DNA from: Curtobacterium sp. MCJR17_055
GTDB taxonomy: Bacteria > Actinomycetota > Actinomycetes > Actinomycetales > Microbacteriaceae
NCBI RefSeq assembly: GCF_003224335.1
Contig: NZ_QKLF01000003.1
Span: 248,001 to 312,000 of the forward strand
Direction: 5' to 3'
Length of the DNA: 64,000 nucleotides
Shown: in pieces, positions 53,447-61,719 of the stretch
Layout of the letters: the number at the start of each line of letters is the position of its first letter
Numbering within the stretch: the first letter of the stretch is position 1
The notes under the pieces: generated by a model
Told to the model about the DNA's origin: nothing
Seen by the model: only the letters and a program-made list of their open reading frames with translations
The model's database searches: none
Made by a program: the position numbers and the translations under genes

Positions 53447-54217
53447 ATGTCCACTCTCGAAATCCGCGACCTGCAGGTCTCGATCGACACCGACCAGGGC
53501 ACCAAGGAGATCCTCAAGGGCGTCGACCTGACGATCAACGAGGGCGAGATCCACGCGATCATGGGTCCGAACGGCTCCGGCAAGTCGACCCTCGCCTACA
53601 CGATCGCCGGGCACCCGCGCTACCACGTGACCGGTGGATCGATCACGCTCGACGGGCAGGACGTCCTCGCGATGAGCGTCGACGAGCGCGCCCGAGCGGG
53701 CATGTTCCTCGCCATGCAGTACCCGGTGGAGATCCCCGGCGTCACGGTGTCGAACTTCCTCCGCACGGCGAAGACCGCGATCGACGGCGAGGCGCCCGCG
53801 CTCCGCGGTTGGGTCAAGGACCTCCGCTCGTCGATGGCCGACCTCAAGATGGACCCGTCCTTCGCGGAGCGCAACGTCAACGAGGGCTTCTCCGGTGGTG
53901 AGAAGAAGCGTCACGAGATCATGCAGCTCGAACTCCTCAAGCCGAAGTTCGCCGTGCTCGACGAGACCGACTCCGGCCTCGACGTCGATGCCCTGAAGAT
54001 CGTGTCGGAGGGCGTCAACCGCGCGAAGGCCGCGACCGGGCTCGGCGTGCTGCTCATCACCCACTACACGCGCATCCTCCGCTACATCACGCCGGACTTC
54101 GTGCACGTGTTCGTCGCGGGCAAGGTCGCGGAGCAGGGCGGTCCGGAGCTGGCCGAGCGTCTCGAGAACGAGGGCTACGACCGCTACGTGCAGGCCGCTG
54201 CGGCCACGGCGGAGTGA
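53447..54217 (+). CDS. sufC: Fe-S cluster assembly ATPase SufC
   Basis: 256 aa ABC ATPase of the SufBC2D complex. Walker [11 protein letters not shown] (about 39-48), signature [14 protein letters not shown], Walker B region [16 protein letters not shown] and the switch His in LITHYTRIL. The family-specific [11 protein letters not shown] segment is present. ATG 53447 has GAAGGAA upstream (53436-53442). The 3' end overlaps or abuts the next gene. Confidence 0.98.
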   Translation: MSTLEIRDLQVSIDTDQGTKEILKGVDLTINEGEIHAIMGPNGSGKSTLAYTIAGHPRYHVTGGSITLDGQDVLAMSVDERARAGMFLAMQYPVEIPGVTVSNFLRTAKTAIDGEAPALRGWVKDLRSSMADLKMDPSFAERNVNEGFSGGEKKRHEIMQLELLKPKFAVLDETDSGLDVDALKIVSEGVNRAKAATGLGVLLITHYTRILRYITPDFVHVFVAGKVAEQGGPELAERLENEGYDRYVQAAAATAE

Positions 54218-54219
54218 CG

Positions 54220-54549
54220 ATGATCACGACACTCGCCCCCGAGAAGTTCGACGAGGTCGTCGAGGGCCTGAAGGAGGTCCAGGACCCGGAGCTCGGCGTG
54301 AACATCGTCGACCTCGGGCTCATCTACGACCTCGCCTGGGACGACGAAGCGAGCGCCCTCATCATCAGCATGACGCTGACGAGTGCGGGGTGCCCGTTGA
54401 CCGACGTCATCGAGAACGACACGGCCAACGCCCTCGACGGCATCGTCGACGCCTTCCGGATCAACTGGGTCTGGATGCCGCCGTGGGGTCCGGAGCGGAT
54501 CACCGACGACGGTCGCGAGATGATGCGCGCGCTCGGCTTCTCGATCTAG
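54220..54549 (+). CDS. sufT: DUF59/MIP18 family Fe-S assembly protein (SufT-like)
   Basis: 109 aa DUF59 domain. Motif DPELGVNIVDLGLIYDL (about 22-38) and the conserved cysteine in TSAGCPLTD identify the MIP18/PaaD/SufT group, which helps cluster transfer or maturation. ATG 54220 has GGAG five bases upstream; an in-frame GTG at 54214 overlaps the sufC stop (GTGA) and would add two residues, so either start is possible. Last gene of the suf operon. The cysteine desulfurase SufS and SufU are not present in this cluster. Confidence 0.92.
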   Translation: MITTLAPEKFDEVVEGLKEVQDPELGVNIVDLGLIYDLAWDDEASALIISMTLTSAGCPLTDVIENDTANALDGIVDAFRINWVWMPPWGPERITDDGREMMRALGFSI

Positions 54550-54564
54550 CCGACCAGCACGCAC

Positions 54565-54604
54565 GACAGGAGGCCCGGTACCGACTGGTACCGGGCCTCC
54601 TGTC
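54565..54604. terminator. Bidirectional terminator of the suf operon and bioY, palindrome-family member
   Basis: Eighteen-bp perfect stem (54565-54582 with 54587-54604), loop GACT. The inner arm GGCCCGGTACC is the same as in the 38778 palindrome, but the outer arm has GACAGGAGG in place of GACGGGAGG. It lies between two converging genes. Confidence 0.9.
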
Positions 54605-54625
54605 CGGACGTGGTCCGGAGCGCGA

Positions 54626-55225
54626 TCAGCGGCGGCCGAGCGCCTTCCAGGCGAGGGGCAGCAGGCCAGCGGCGATGAGCGCCTTCGCGATGCCGCCGAC
54701 GATGAAGGGGTAGAGACCCGCCGCGAGGACGGACTGCAGGTCGTTCGGAGCACCGAGGGCGCCGAGGGCCACCGCGAGGTAGGGCAGGCCGGTGACGAAG
54801 GGAACCGCACTCGCGAGCAGCATGGCCGCTGCGGCGCGACCGACCCCGCGGTCCCAGTTGCGGCGCGCGAGCCACCCGATGAGGCCGGCCGCGGGGATGA
54901 AGCCGATGACGTACCCGAAGCTCGGCAGGGTGAGGGCCTGCAGGCCGCCCTGGGCGTCGGCGAAGAACGGCGCACCGGCGAGCCCGGCGATCGCGTAGAC
55001 GAGCATCGAGAGCACACCGCGGCGGGCTCCGAGGGTCGCGCCGACGAGGACGACGGCCAGGGTCTGCCCCGTGACGGGGACCGGCCACATCGGCACCTCG
55101 ACCTGCGCGAGCGCGGCGGTGAACAGCGCGCCGCCCGCGACGAGCGCGGCGTCGGTGGCGAGGCCGTGCGTGCGCAGACGGTCGGCGAGGACTGCGCGGG
55201 GAGCGAACCCGGTGGCGTTCGTCAT
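54626..55225 (-). CDS. bioY: Biotin transporter BioY
   Basis: 199 aa, six transmembrane segments. The substrate-binding S component of an ECF-type biotin transporter. Family marks: AALAQVEVPMWPVPVTGQTLAVVLVGATLGARRG (about 36-70), LTLPSFGYVIGFIPAAGLIGWLA and YLAVALGALGAP. No bioM or bioN beside it, so it is a solitary BioY, which may work alone or with a shared ECF module. ATG 55225 has AGGAG on the minus strand. A perfect 17-bp palindrome lies 22 to 39 bases upstream. Confidence 0.95.
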   Translation of the reverse strand: MTNATGFAPRAVLADRLRTHGLATDAALVAGGALFTAALAQVEVPMWPVPVTGQTLAVVLVGATLGARRGVLSMLVYAIAGLAGAPFFADAQGGLQALTLPSFGYVIGFIPAAGLIGWLARRNWDRGVGRAAAAMLLASAVPFVTGLPYLAVALGALGAPNDLQSVLAAGLYPFIVGGIAKALIAAGLLPLAWKALGRR

Positions 55226-55247
55226 GGATTCTCCTAGAATGGACTGC

Positions 55248-55264
55248 TGGTCCGTTTCGGACCA
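55248..55264. promoter_or_regulatory. 17-bp palindrome between bioY and the ABC-F gene, candidate operator
   Basis: TGGTCCG and CGGACCA are perfect inverted copies around TTT. The site is 23 bp upstream of bioY and 76 bp upstream of the ABC-F gene. Its symmetry and size fit a dimeric repressor; no BioQ- or BirA-like consensus is recognised. Confidence 0.4.
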
Positions 55265-55339
55265 TCGGTCCCGTCAGCGTAGCGGTGCACCTCCCGCACA
55301 CACCGTTGTGCACATCCACCAACTGATTGGACGACCTCT

Positions 55340-56938
55340 GTGCTTGCCGTGCACGACCTCGAGATCCGCGTCGGGGCTCGCCTCCTGATGGAGAACGTGT
55401 CCTTCCGCGTCGAGCGGGGGGACAAGATCGGCCTCGTCGGCCGCAACGGCGCCGGCAAGACCACGATGACCAAGGCGCTGGCGGGGGAGACCGCCCCGAC
55501 CGACGGCAAGATCGACCGCTCCGGCGAGATCGGCTACCTGCCGCAGGACCCTCGGTCCGGCAACCCGGAGGACACGGCGCGGAAGCGCATCCTCGATGCC
55601 CGCGGTCTCGGCGAGCTCGTCGACGGGATCCGCAAGGCGACGATCGACATGGCCAGTGAGGACGCGGCGGTCGCCGAGAAGGCGATGAAGCGCTACTCGC
55701 GACTCGACGACGAGTTCAACGCCCTGGGCGGGTACGCAGCCGAGGCGGAAGCGGCGTCGATCGCCTCGAACCTGAAGTTGCCGGACCGCATCCTCGACCA
55801 GCAGCTGAAGACGCTGTCCGGTGGGCAGCGCCGCCGCATCGAGCTCGCGCGCATCCTGTTCTCCGACGCGGACACGATGATCCTCGACGAGCCGACCAAC
55901 CACCTCGACGCGGACTCGGTCGTCTGGCTGCGCGAGCACCTCAAGACCTACCCCGGCGGCGTCATCGTGATCTCGCACGACGTCGAGCTCGTCGAAGAGG
56001 TCGTCAACCGCGTGTTCTACCTGGACGCCAACCGCCAGACCATCGACATCTACAACATGGGCTGGAAGCTGTACCAGCGGCAGCGCGTCGCCGACGAGGA
56101 GCGTCGCCGCAAGGAGCGCGCCGGTGCCGAGAAGAAGGCGGCGACGCTCAAGGACCAGGCCGCCCGCTTCGGTGCGAAGGCGTCGAAGGCGGCGGCAGCG
56201 CACCAGATGGTCGCTCGTGCCGAGAAGCTGCTCGCCGGTCTCGAGGACGAGCGTGTCGCAGACCGGGTGGCCAAGATCCGGTTCCCCACGCCGGCTCCCT
56301 GCGGCCGGACGCCGCTGATGGCCGAGGGGCTGTCGAAGTCCTACGGGTCGCTGGAGATCTTCGCGGGTGTCGACCTGGCGATCGACCGCGGTTCGCGCGT
56401 GGTCATCCTAGGCTTCAACGGCGCCGGCAAGACCACCCTCCTGCGCATCCTGGCCGGCGCGGACCAGCCGGACACGGGGCAGATCCAGCCCGGCCACGGC
56501 CTGCGCATCGGCTACTACGCCCAGGAGCACGAGAACATCGACGTCAACCGCACGGTGATCGAGAACATGGTCTCCGCGTCGACCGACCTCAACGAGACCG
56601 AGGCCCGTCGGGTGCTCGGCTCGTTCCTGTTCACGGGTGACGACGGCTACAAGAAGGCCGGCGTGCTCTCCGGCGGCGAGAAGACCCGCCTGTCGCTCGC
56701 GATGATCGTGGTCTCGGGCGCGAACGTGCTGCTGCTCGACGAGCCGACGAACAACCTCGACCCGGCGTCGCGCGAGGAGATCCTGGGTGCCCTGGCCGGC
56801 TTCGAGGGCGCCGTCGTCCTCGTGTCGCACGACGCCGGCGCGGTGGAGGCGCTCAACCCGGAGCGTGTCCTGCTGCTCCCGGACGGCACCGAGGACCACT
56901 GGAACAAGGAGTACGCGGAGCTCATCGAGCTCGCGTAG
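55340..56938 (+). CDS. ABC-F family ATP-binding protein
   Basis: 532 aa with two ABC modules and no membrane domain. First: Walker A GRNGAGKTTMTK (about 34-45), signature LSGGQRRRIELA, Walker B MILDEPTNHLD. The linker of about 80 residues between them is rich in Lys, Arg and Ala (VADEERRRKERAGAEKKAATL). Second: GFNGAGKTTLL, LSGGEKTRLSLA, LLLDEPTNNLD. ABC-F proteins act on stalled or starting ribosomes (EttA, Uup, YfmR); some give antibiotic resistance, but this has none of the long linker arms of resistance types that I can see. Start GTG 55340 is read from context (VLAVHDLEIRVGARL). A TAGAAT hexamer (55234-55239) is a possible -10. The exact subfamily is not settled. Confidence 0.93.
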   Translation: MLAVHDLEIRVGARLLMENVSFRVERGDKIGLVGRNGAGKTTMTKALAGETAPTDGKIDRSGEIGYLPQDPRSGNPEDTARKRILDARGLGELVDGIRKATIDMASEDAAVAEKAMKRYSRLDDEFNALGGYAAEAEAASIASNLKLPDRILDQQLKTLSGGQRRRIELARILFSDADTMILDEPTNHLDADSVVWLREHLKTYPGGVIVISHDVELVEEVVNRVFYLDANRQTIDIYNMGWKLYQRQRVADEERRRKERAGAEKKAATLKDQAARFGAKASKAAAAHQMVARAEKLLAGLEDERVADRVAKIRFPTPAPCGRTPLMAEGLSKSYGSLEIFAGVDLAIDRGSRVVILGFNGAGKTTLLRILAGADQPDTGQIQPGHGLRIGYYAQEHENIDVNRTVIENMVSASTDLNETEARRVLGSFLFTGDDGYKKAGVLSGGEKTRLSLAMIVVSGANVLLLDEPTNNLDPASREEILGALAGFEGAVVLVSHDAGAVEALNPERVLLLPDGTEDHWNKEYAELIELA

Positions 56939-56979
56939 TGGCGCGGCGGATGCGCGGCCGAGCGCGGTGACCGGCCGGC

Positions 56980-57960
56980 TCAGCGCCGCGACTCGAGGAG
57001 CTCGTCCTCGATCTCGGCGTCCGACTTCGGCTTCGTCTCCTTGCGACGCTGCCGGTCGAGCGCGCGTTCCCGCTCCTCGGGGTCGTCCTGGTTGAGCTTC
57101 CGGTACTCCTGCAGCATGACGTAGCCGAGGAAGCCGAACCCGCCGACCGCGAACAGGAACCACTGGATGAAGTAGCTGAAGTGCAGGCCGGTGTCGGCGC
57201 TCGGGCGTTCCCACCCGAGCGGTCGGGCCTCGGCCGGCGCCGGGGACTCGCTGTCGAGCTGCCCGTAGGCACCGGTCCAGATGGGGTGTCCCGCCTTGTC
57301 CGCGACGTCGGCGAGCGTGACCGACTGCACCTGGTCGGAGCCCGCCGGGTCGCTGCGGCCGGGGATGCGTGGCTCGGACTCCTGCAACCGCACGACGACG
57401 CTCACGGTCCCGCTCGGCGGGGCGGGGACGTCGTCCGGGCTGTCCTGGCGGTTCCCCGTCGGCACCCAGCCGCGGTCCACGACGAACGCCCGGCCGTCGG
57501 CGGTGACGAGCGGGGTGAGCACCTCGAACCCGGGCTGACCGTTGTGCACCCGGTTCCGGACGAGCATCTGGTGGTCGGTGTCGTACCGGCCGGTGACGCT
57601 GACCCGGAGCCAGGTGAGGTCCTCGCGCCACGTGTCGGCGCGGGGGAGGACGTCGTCGAGGGGGACCGGAGCGTGGTCGTAGTTCGCGGCGATCTGGGCG
57701 TTCTGTCGGACCGCCTCGTTCCGACGGTCCCACTGCCACATGCCGAACAGGGCGCACACGACCGCGAAGGCGACGGCGATCGCGAAGTACCCGAGCCACC
57801 GGCGGCTCCGGACGAAGCGCCACCCGACGAACGGCTCGCCCGGTCTCCCGGTGCCGTCGCTGTGGTCGTCCGTGTCCGCGGCGGGACGCGCGGCGGCCCG
57901 GCGGAGCCGCTCTGCATGGCGGCGACCGTACCGGGATCCGGGGTCGAAGCCGTCCGTCAT
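56980..57960 (-). CDS. SURF1 family cytochrome oxidase biogenesis protein
   Basis: 326 aa. Two transmembrane helices frame an extracytoplasmic domain: FAIAVAFAVVCALFGMWQWDRR near residues 58-80 and FIQWFLFAVGGFGFLGYVMLQEYRK near 264-288, the SURF1 pattern. Also typical: VLVRNRVHNGQPGFEVLTPL and VVDRGWVPTG. SURF1 helps insert heme a3 during assembly of aa3-type cytochrome c oxidase, which fits ctaA and ctaB in the same window. ATG 57960 overlaps the preceding gene by four bases (ATGA). The first ~45 residues are charged and variable. Confidence 0.93.
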   Translation of the reverse strand: MTDGFDPGSRYGRRHAERLRRAAARPAADTDDHSDGTGRPGEPFVGWRFVRSRRWLGYFAIAVAFAVVCALFGMWQWDRRNEAVRQNAQIAANYDHAPVPLDDVLPRADTWREDLTWLRVSVTGRYDTDHQMLVRNRVHNGQPGFEVLTPLVTADGRAFVVDRGWVPTGNRQDSPDDVPAPPSGTVSVVVRLQESEPRIPGRSDPAGSDQVQSVTLADVADKAGHPIWTGAYGQLDSESPAPAEARPLGWERPSADTGLHFSYFIQWFLFAVGGFGFLGYVMLQEYRKLNQDDPEERERALDRQRRKETKPKSDAEIEDELLESRR

Positions 57961-58232
57961 CGCCCGTCACCCGCGGCGCGGGCCGCGGTGTCGTCGAGGT
58001 CGTCCACGTCCTCGTCGATGCCGGTCACCCGCACGGGGAAGGACCGGGACCGGAGGTAGTCCGCGAGGAAGCCGCGGTGTTCGTCACACGCCGCCCAGAT
58101 CTTCACCCGGTCGGCAGCGTGGATGCGCGGGTTGCGCCAGTTCACACGCCAGGCCGCCGTCGACGAGCACCCGGCCCGCGAGCAGACCGGCGTCGCCCCG
58201 GGCTCGGTGAACAGGTCGAACGTCGCTCCCAT
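57957..58232 (-). CDS. Small conserved protein with CxxxxC...CxxH motif, unknown function
   Basis: 91 aa. A possible zinc site is formed by Cys17, Cys22, Cys49 and His52 (CSRAGC and CDEH). Between them WRNPRIHAADRVKIWAACDEH is tightly packed with Trp and basic residues. I recall similar small proteins next to SURF1 in Microbacteriaceae without an assigned role. ATG 58232 shares one base with the DUF3099 stop and the stop overlaps the SURF1 start, so all three are translated as a unit; a GTG 30 bases earlier is in frame but lies inside the upstream gene. A role in oxidase assembly is only suggested by position. Confidence 0.75.
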   Translation of the reverse strand: MGATFDLFTEPGATPVCSRAGCSSTAAWRVNWRNPRIHAADRVKIWAACDEHRGFLADYLRSRSFPVRVTGIDEDVDDLDDTAARAAGDGR

Positions 58233-58735
58233 CAGCGGCGGCCGCCGTTGCGCGTCGGCCACACCCGTGACCGGTCGCCGTTGCGCTGCCAGTCCTCCTG
58301 CGCGCGCTGCGCGGCGTCGCGGAGCCGCTCCTGCTCGGAACGGTACGCCTGGGCGCGGGCTTCTTCCTGCTCGTCGCGGAGGCGGGTGTCAGCGGCGTAC
58401 AGCTCGACCGCTCCGCCGGGGCGGACGACGTCGCCGCCGGTCCGGTTGCCCGCGTTCGCGAGGACGACGGCCACCCAGGGCACGATCGCTGCCGCGACGA
58501 TGGGCACGACCGCGATCCAGCTGTGCCAGGCGCTCCAGATGAGCACCGCCGCCACGAAGCAGAGGACGCGGAACGCCATCTGCCAGACGTAGCGGGAGAG
58601 CCGGTGGGCGCGGTCGATCTCCGGGTTGTCGGGGAGGGTCGTGACGTTCTGCGCGGCCGTCGGGCGCGCGGTGACGTGCTCCGGGGTCGTGCGCTGGAGC
58701 TGGATGCGCTGCGTGCTCTGCGTCTTGCGGTTCAT
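58232..58735 (-). CDS. DUF3099 family membrane protein
   Basis: 167 aa. Two transmembrane helices in the middle (MAFRVLCFVAAVLIWSAW and IAVVPIVAAAIVPWVAVVLANAG) with the R-x-x-C-F signature of DUF3099, then a cytoplasmic tail rich in Glu, Arg and Gln (RDEQEEARAQAYRSEQERLRDAAQRAQEDW) that may form a coiled coil. Function unknown. ATG 58735 gives MNRKTQSTQRIQLQ; a longer frame upstream overlaps the fabG promoter and is rejected. First gene of a three-gene unit ending in SURF1, divergent from fabG. Confidence 0.85.
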   Translation of the reverse strand: MNRKTQSTQRIQLQRTTPEHVTARPTAAQNVTTLPDNPEIDRAHRLSRYVWQMAFRVLCFVAAVLIWSAWHSWIAVVPIVAAAIVPWVAVVLANAGNRTGGDVVRPGGAVELYAADTRLRDEQEEARAQAYRSEQERLRDAAQRAQEDWQRNGDRSRVWPTRNGGRR

Positions 58736-58831
58736 GCGGTGGGGTCTCCGTCTGCCGGCCTCCAGTTTACGCCCGGGGTACGACAACGGCGGGCCCGTGC
58801 GGGGACCGGCCGTTCGCCCGGAGCGCACCGC

Positions 58832-58837
58832 TAGGCT
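58832..58837 (+). promoter_or_regulatory. fabG -10 hexamer
   Basis: TAGGCT, 63 bp before the fabG ATG. Same hexamer as the leaderless promoters, but here it leaves a leader with a GGAG ribosome site. Confidence 0.5.
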
Positions 58838-58900
58838 CGTGCGGGCGTGTCCGGGCCCGGCGTCCGCGACCGCCATCGACCACCAACGAACGGAGCGCCC

Positions 58901-59614
58901 ATGACCACCCCCCGTACCGTCCTCATCACCGGCGGCAACCGCGGCATCGGCCACGCGCTCGCGGTCCGGTTCGTCGCCGCGGGGCACCGCGTCGCGGTCA
59001 CGTCGCGGAACGGCCAGGGCGGCCCCGAGGGTGCGCTCACCGTGCAGGCGGACATCACCGACACCGCATCGGTCGACCGGGCCTTCACCGAGGTCGAAGC
59101 CGCGCTCGGCCCGGTCGAGGTGCTCGTCGCGAACGCCGGCATCACGAACGACCAGCTCCTGCTCCGCATGTCGGAGGAGGACTTCACGAGCGTGGTCGAC
59201 ACGAACCTCACCGGGACCTTCCGCGTGGTCAAGCGCGCGACGAAGGGGATGATGAAGGCGAAGTTCGGCCGGATCGTCCTCATGTCGAGCGTCGTCGGCG
59301 CCTACGGTCAGATCGGGCAGGTCAACTACGCGTCGTCGAAGGCCGCCCTGGTCGGCATGGCCCGCTCCATCACGCGCGAGCTCGGGTCACGCGGCATCAC
59401 CGCGAACGTCGTCGCTCCCGGGTTCATCCAGACGGACATGACCGCTGCCCTCTCGGAGGAGCTGCAGGCCGAGTTCAAGAAGGCGATCCCGGCCGCGCGC
59501 TACGGCAGCGTGGACGACGTCGCGGACGCGACGCTGTTCCTCGCCGGCGACGGTGCCGGCTACATCTCGGGCGCGGTCATCCCGGTCGACGGCGGCCTCG
59601 GCATGGGCCACTGA
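58901..59614 (+). CDS. fabG: 3-oxoacyl-ACP reductase FabG
   Basis: 237 aa classical SDR. NADP-binding ITGGNRGIG, VANAGIT, catalytic Ser in VLMSSVVGAYGQ, Tyr143-x3-Lys147 in NYASSKAAL, and the family ending GAVIPVDGGLGMGH. Reduces 3-ketoacyl-ACP in fatty acid elongation. ATG 58901 has GGAG seven bases upstream. Placed beside DUF3099, which is a usual neighbour in actinobacteria. The convergent serB follows. Confidence 0.95.
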   Translation: MTTPRTVLITGGNRGIGHALAVRFVAAGHRVAVTSRNGQGGPEGALTVQADITDTASVDRAFTEVEAALGPVEVLVANAGITNDQLLLRMSEEDFTSVVDTNLTGTFRVVKRATKGMMKAKFGRIVLMSSVVGAYGQIGQVNYASSKAALVGMARSITRELGSRGITANVVAPGFIQTDMTAALSEELQAEFKKAIPAARYGSVDDVADATLFLAGDGAGYISGAVIPVDGGLGMGH

Positions 59615-59677
59615 CGGGCTGCGCCTCCGGGTCCGTCGCAGGCAGCGCGCCGCCCGGCGACGCCCCGGTGGCTGGCC

Positions 59678-60316
59678 TCAGCCGCGCAGGCCGAGCGCCG
59701 CGAGGACGACCGACAGGTCGCGGTCGACCACGGCCACGTCGGCCTCGGCGCGGACCCGGGGCTTCGCGTCGAACGCGACGGCGAGCCCCGCGACGGCCAT
59801 CATCCCGAGGTCGTTCGCGCCGTCGCCCACCGCCACCGTGCGTGCCGGGTCGACCCCGTCCGCCGCGCCCCAGGCGAGCAGCGAGTCCGCCTTCGCCCGT
59901 GCGTCGACGACGGCCCCGAGCACCTGGCCGGTCAGCACGCCGTCGCGCACCTCGAGGCGGTTCGCCCGGCAGTGGTCCAGCCCGAGTGCGTCGGCGAACG
60001 GGTCGAGGACCTCGTGGAACCCGCCCGACACGACGCCGACCGTCCCACCGGCGGCGTGGACGCCCTCGACGAGCTCGCGCGCACCGTCCGTGACCCGGAC
60101 GGCCTGCTGCGCCTCGGCGAACACCCCGACCGGGAGGCCCGCCAGCGTCGCGACCCGCTCCCGGAGGCTCGCCGCGAAGTCGATCTCGCCGCGCATGGCC
60201 CGCTCCGTGACAGCCTGGACACGTGGCCGGGTCCCGGCGGCGTCGGCGAGGAGTTCGATGACCTCGTCCTCGAGCAGGGTGGAGTCGGCATCGAGGACGA
60301 CGAGGAAGCGCGGCAC
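59678..60316 (-). CDS. serB: Phosphoserine phosphatase SerB
   Basis: 212 aa HAD-family enzyme, last step of serine synthesis. Nucleophile Asp9 and acid Asp11 in VLDADSTLLED, motif II VVSGGFHEVLDPFA, and motif IV VGDGANDLGMM. No ACT domain, so it is the short form. GTG 60316 is preceded by TAGCGT six bases upstream, the leaderless pattern on the minus strand. Stands between fabG (convergent) and glgC (same strand, separated by a terminator). Confidence 0.95.
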   Translation of the reverse strand: MPRFLVVLDADSTLLEDEVIELLADAAGTRPRVQAVTERAMRGEIDFAASLRERVATLAGLPVGVFAEAQQAVRVTDGARELVEGVHAAGGTVGVVSGGFHEVLDPFADALGLDHCRANRLEVRDGVLTGQVLGAVVDARAKADSLLAWGAADGVDPARTVAVGDGANDLGMMAVAGLAVAFDAKPRVRAEADVAVVDRDLSVVLAALGLRG

Positions 60317-60322
60317 CCGACC

Positions 60323-60328
60323 ACGCTA
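60323..60328 (-). promoter_or_regulatory. Leaderless-type -10 hexamer of serB
   Basis: TAGCGT on the minus strand, 6 nt before the GTG at 60316. Confidence 0.55.
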
Positions 60329-60371
60329 CCGGGACGCCCGGTCGTGTGACGGTGGCCGGCGTCACGGCCGA

Positions 60372-60416
60372 CGACGAGGACCCCGCCACCCGGAGCGGGC
60401 GACGGGGTCCTCGTCG
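60372..60416 (-). terminator. glgC terminator
   Basis: Fourteen-bp perfect stem (60372-60385 with 60403-60416) and 17-nt loop, 14 bp past the glgC stop. Confidence 0.8.
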
Positions 60417-60430
60417 GGTCGGACGGTGGC

Positions 60431-61672
60431 TCAGGCCTCGACGCGGACGCCCTTGCCGACGACGGTGATCCCGGAGTCGGTCACGGTGAACCCGCGGGCC
60501 TCGTCGGCCTCGCGGTCGAGACCGACCGAGGCACCGGGGGCGAGGACGACGTCCTTGTCGAGGATCGCGCGGTTCACCACGGCACCCGCCCCGATGGTCG
60601 CCCGTTCGAAGACGATCGAGTCGAGGACCCGCGCCTGCGAGTCGATGGTCGCCCACGGGCCGATGACGCTGCGTTCGACCTGGGCGCCGGAGAGCAGGCA
60701 CCCGAGGGAGACGATCGAGTCGACCGTCGCGCCGGTGTTGCCGTTCGCGTCGCGCACGAACTTGGCCGGGGGCAGGTTCGTCTGCTGGTTGAAGATCGGC
60801 CAGTCCTGGTTGTACAGGTTGAAGACGGGCACGGGTGCGATGAGGTCCATGTGCGCGTCGAAGAACGAGTCGATCGTGCCCACGTCCCGCCAGTAGTACT
60901 TGTCGCGGTCGTTCGACCCGGGCACCTCGTTGCGCTGCAGGTCGTAGACGCCGGCGTCGCCGCGCGCGACGAAGTCCGGGATGATGTCGCCACCCATGTC
61001 GTGGTTCGATGTCTCGATCTGGCCGTCCCGCAGGACCGCGTCGACGAGGGCGTCGGCGTCGAACACGTAGTTGCCCATCGACGCGAGCACCTCGCCCGGG
61101 GAGTCCGGCAGGCCGGTGGCGTCCTTCGGCTTCTCGAGGAAGGCCTCGATGCGGGTCGGGTCCGCGTCGTCGACCTTGATGACGCCGAACTGGTCGGCGA
61201 GCTCGATCGGCTGCCGGATCGCGGCGACGGTGGCGCTGCGACCGGAGGCGATGTGGGCCTCCACCATCTGCGAGAAGTCCATCCGGTACACGTGGTCGGC
61301 GCCGACCACGACGACGATGTCGGGCCGCTCGTCGCGCATCAGGTTGAGGGACTGCAGGATCGCGTCGGCCGAGCCGGCGAACCAGCGCTTGCCGAGCCGC
61401 TGCTGCGCGGGGACCGAGGCCACGTAGGAGCCGAGCAGCCCCTCCATGCGCCAGGTCTGCGAGACGTGCCGGTCCAGTGAGTGCGACTTGTACTGCGTCA
61501 GGACGACGATGCGCTGGAGCCCGGAGTTGACCAGGTTCGACAGCGCGAAGTCCACGAGGCGGAAGTTCCCACCGAACGGCACGGCCGGCTTCGCACGGTC
61601 CGCGGTGAGCGGCATGAGTCGTTTGCCCTCGCCGCCGGCGAGGACGATGCCGAATACCTTCTTCGTTGCCAT
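60431..61672 (-). CDS. glgC: Glucose-1-phosphate adenylyltransferase
   Basis: 413 aa. Makes ADP-glucose for glycogen or maltose-1-phosphate synthesis. N-terminal [40 protein letters not shown] is the nucleotidyl-transferase and regulatory motif, with [13 protein letters not shown] and FLEKPKD in the catalytic site; the C-terminal left-handed beta-helix begins near residue 300. ATG 61672 is supported by a TACTGT seven bases upstream; a longer frame from 61696 would cover that element. Divergent from glgA with 47 bp between start codons. Confidence 0.97.
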   Translation of the reverse strand: MATKKVFGIVLAGGEGKRLMPLTADRAKPAVPFGGNFRLVDFALSNLVNSGLQRIVVLTQYKSHSLDRHVSQTWRMEGLLGSYVASVPAQQRLGKRWFAGSADAILQSLNLMRDERPDIVVVVGADHVYRMDFSQMVEAHIASGRSATVAAIRQPIELADQFGVIKVDDADPTRIEAFLEKPKDATGLPDSPGEVLASMGNYVFDADALVDAVLRDGQIETSNHDMGGDIIPDFVARGDAGVYDLQRNEVPGSNDRDKYYWRDVGTIDSFFDAHMDLIAPVPVFNLYNQDWPIFNQQTNLPPAKFVRDANGNTGATVDSIVSLGCLLSGAQVERSVIGPWATIDSQARVLDSIVFERATIGAGAVVNRAILDKDVVLAPGASVGLDREADEARGFTVTDSGITVVGKGVRVEA

Positions 61673-61679
61673 GTCGTTC

Positions 61680-61713
61680 ACAGTAGGCGTCAGCACTGGG
61701 AAACCGTTACCGT
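61680..61713. promoter_or_regulatory. Overlapping divergent leaderless promoters of glgC and glgA
   Basis: On the minus strand TACTGT (61680-61685) lies 7 nt before the glgC ATG; on the plus strand TACCGT (61708-61713) lies 6 nt before the glgA GTG. Standard -35 positions for each would fall on the other's -10, so polymerase can hardly occupy both. Confidence 0.6.
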
Positions 61714-61719
61714 GAACGC

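Noticed and set aside
55226..55339. Biotin or other riboswitch upstream of bioY
   Set aside because: The gap is short and has no known riboswitch pattern; only a 17-bp DNA palindrome typical of a protein operator is seen.
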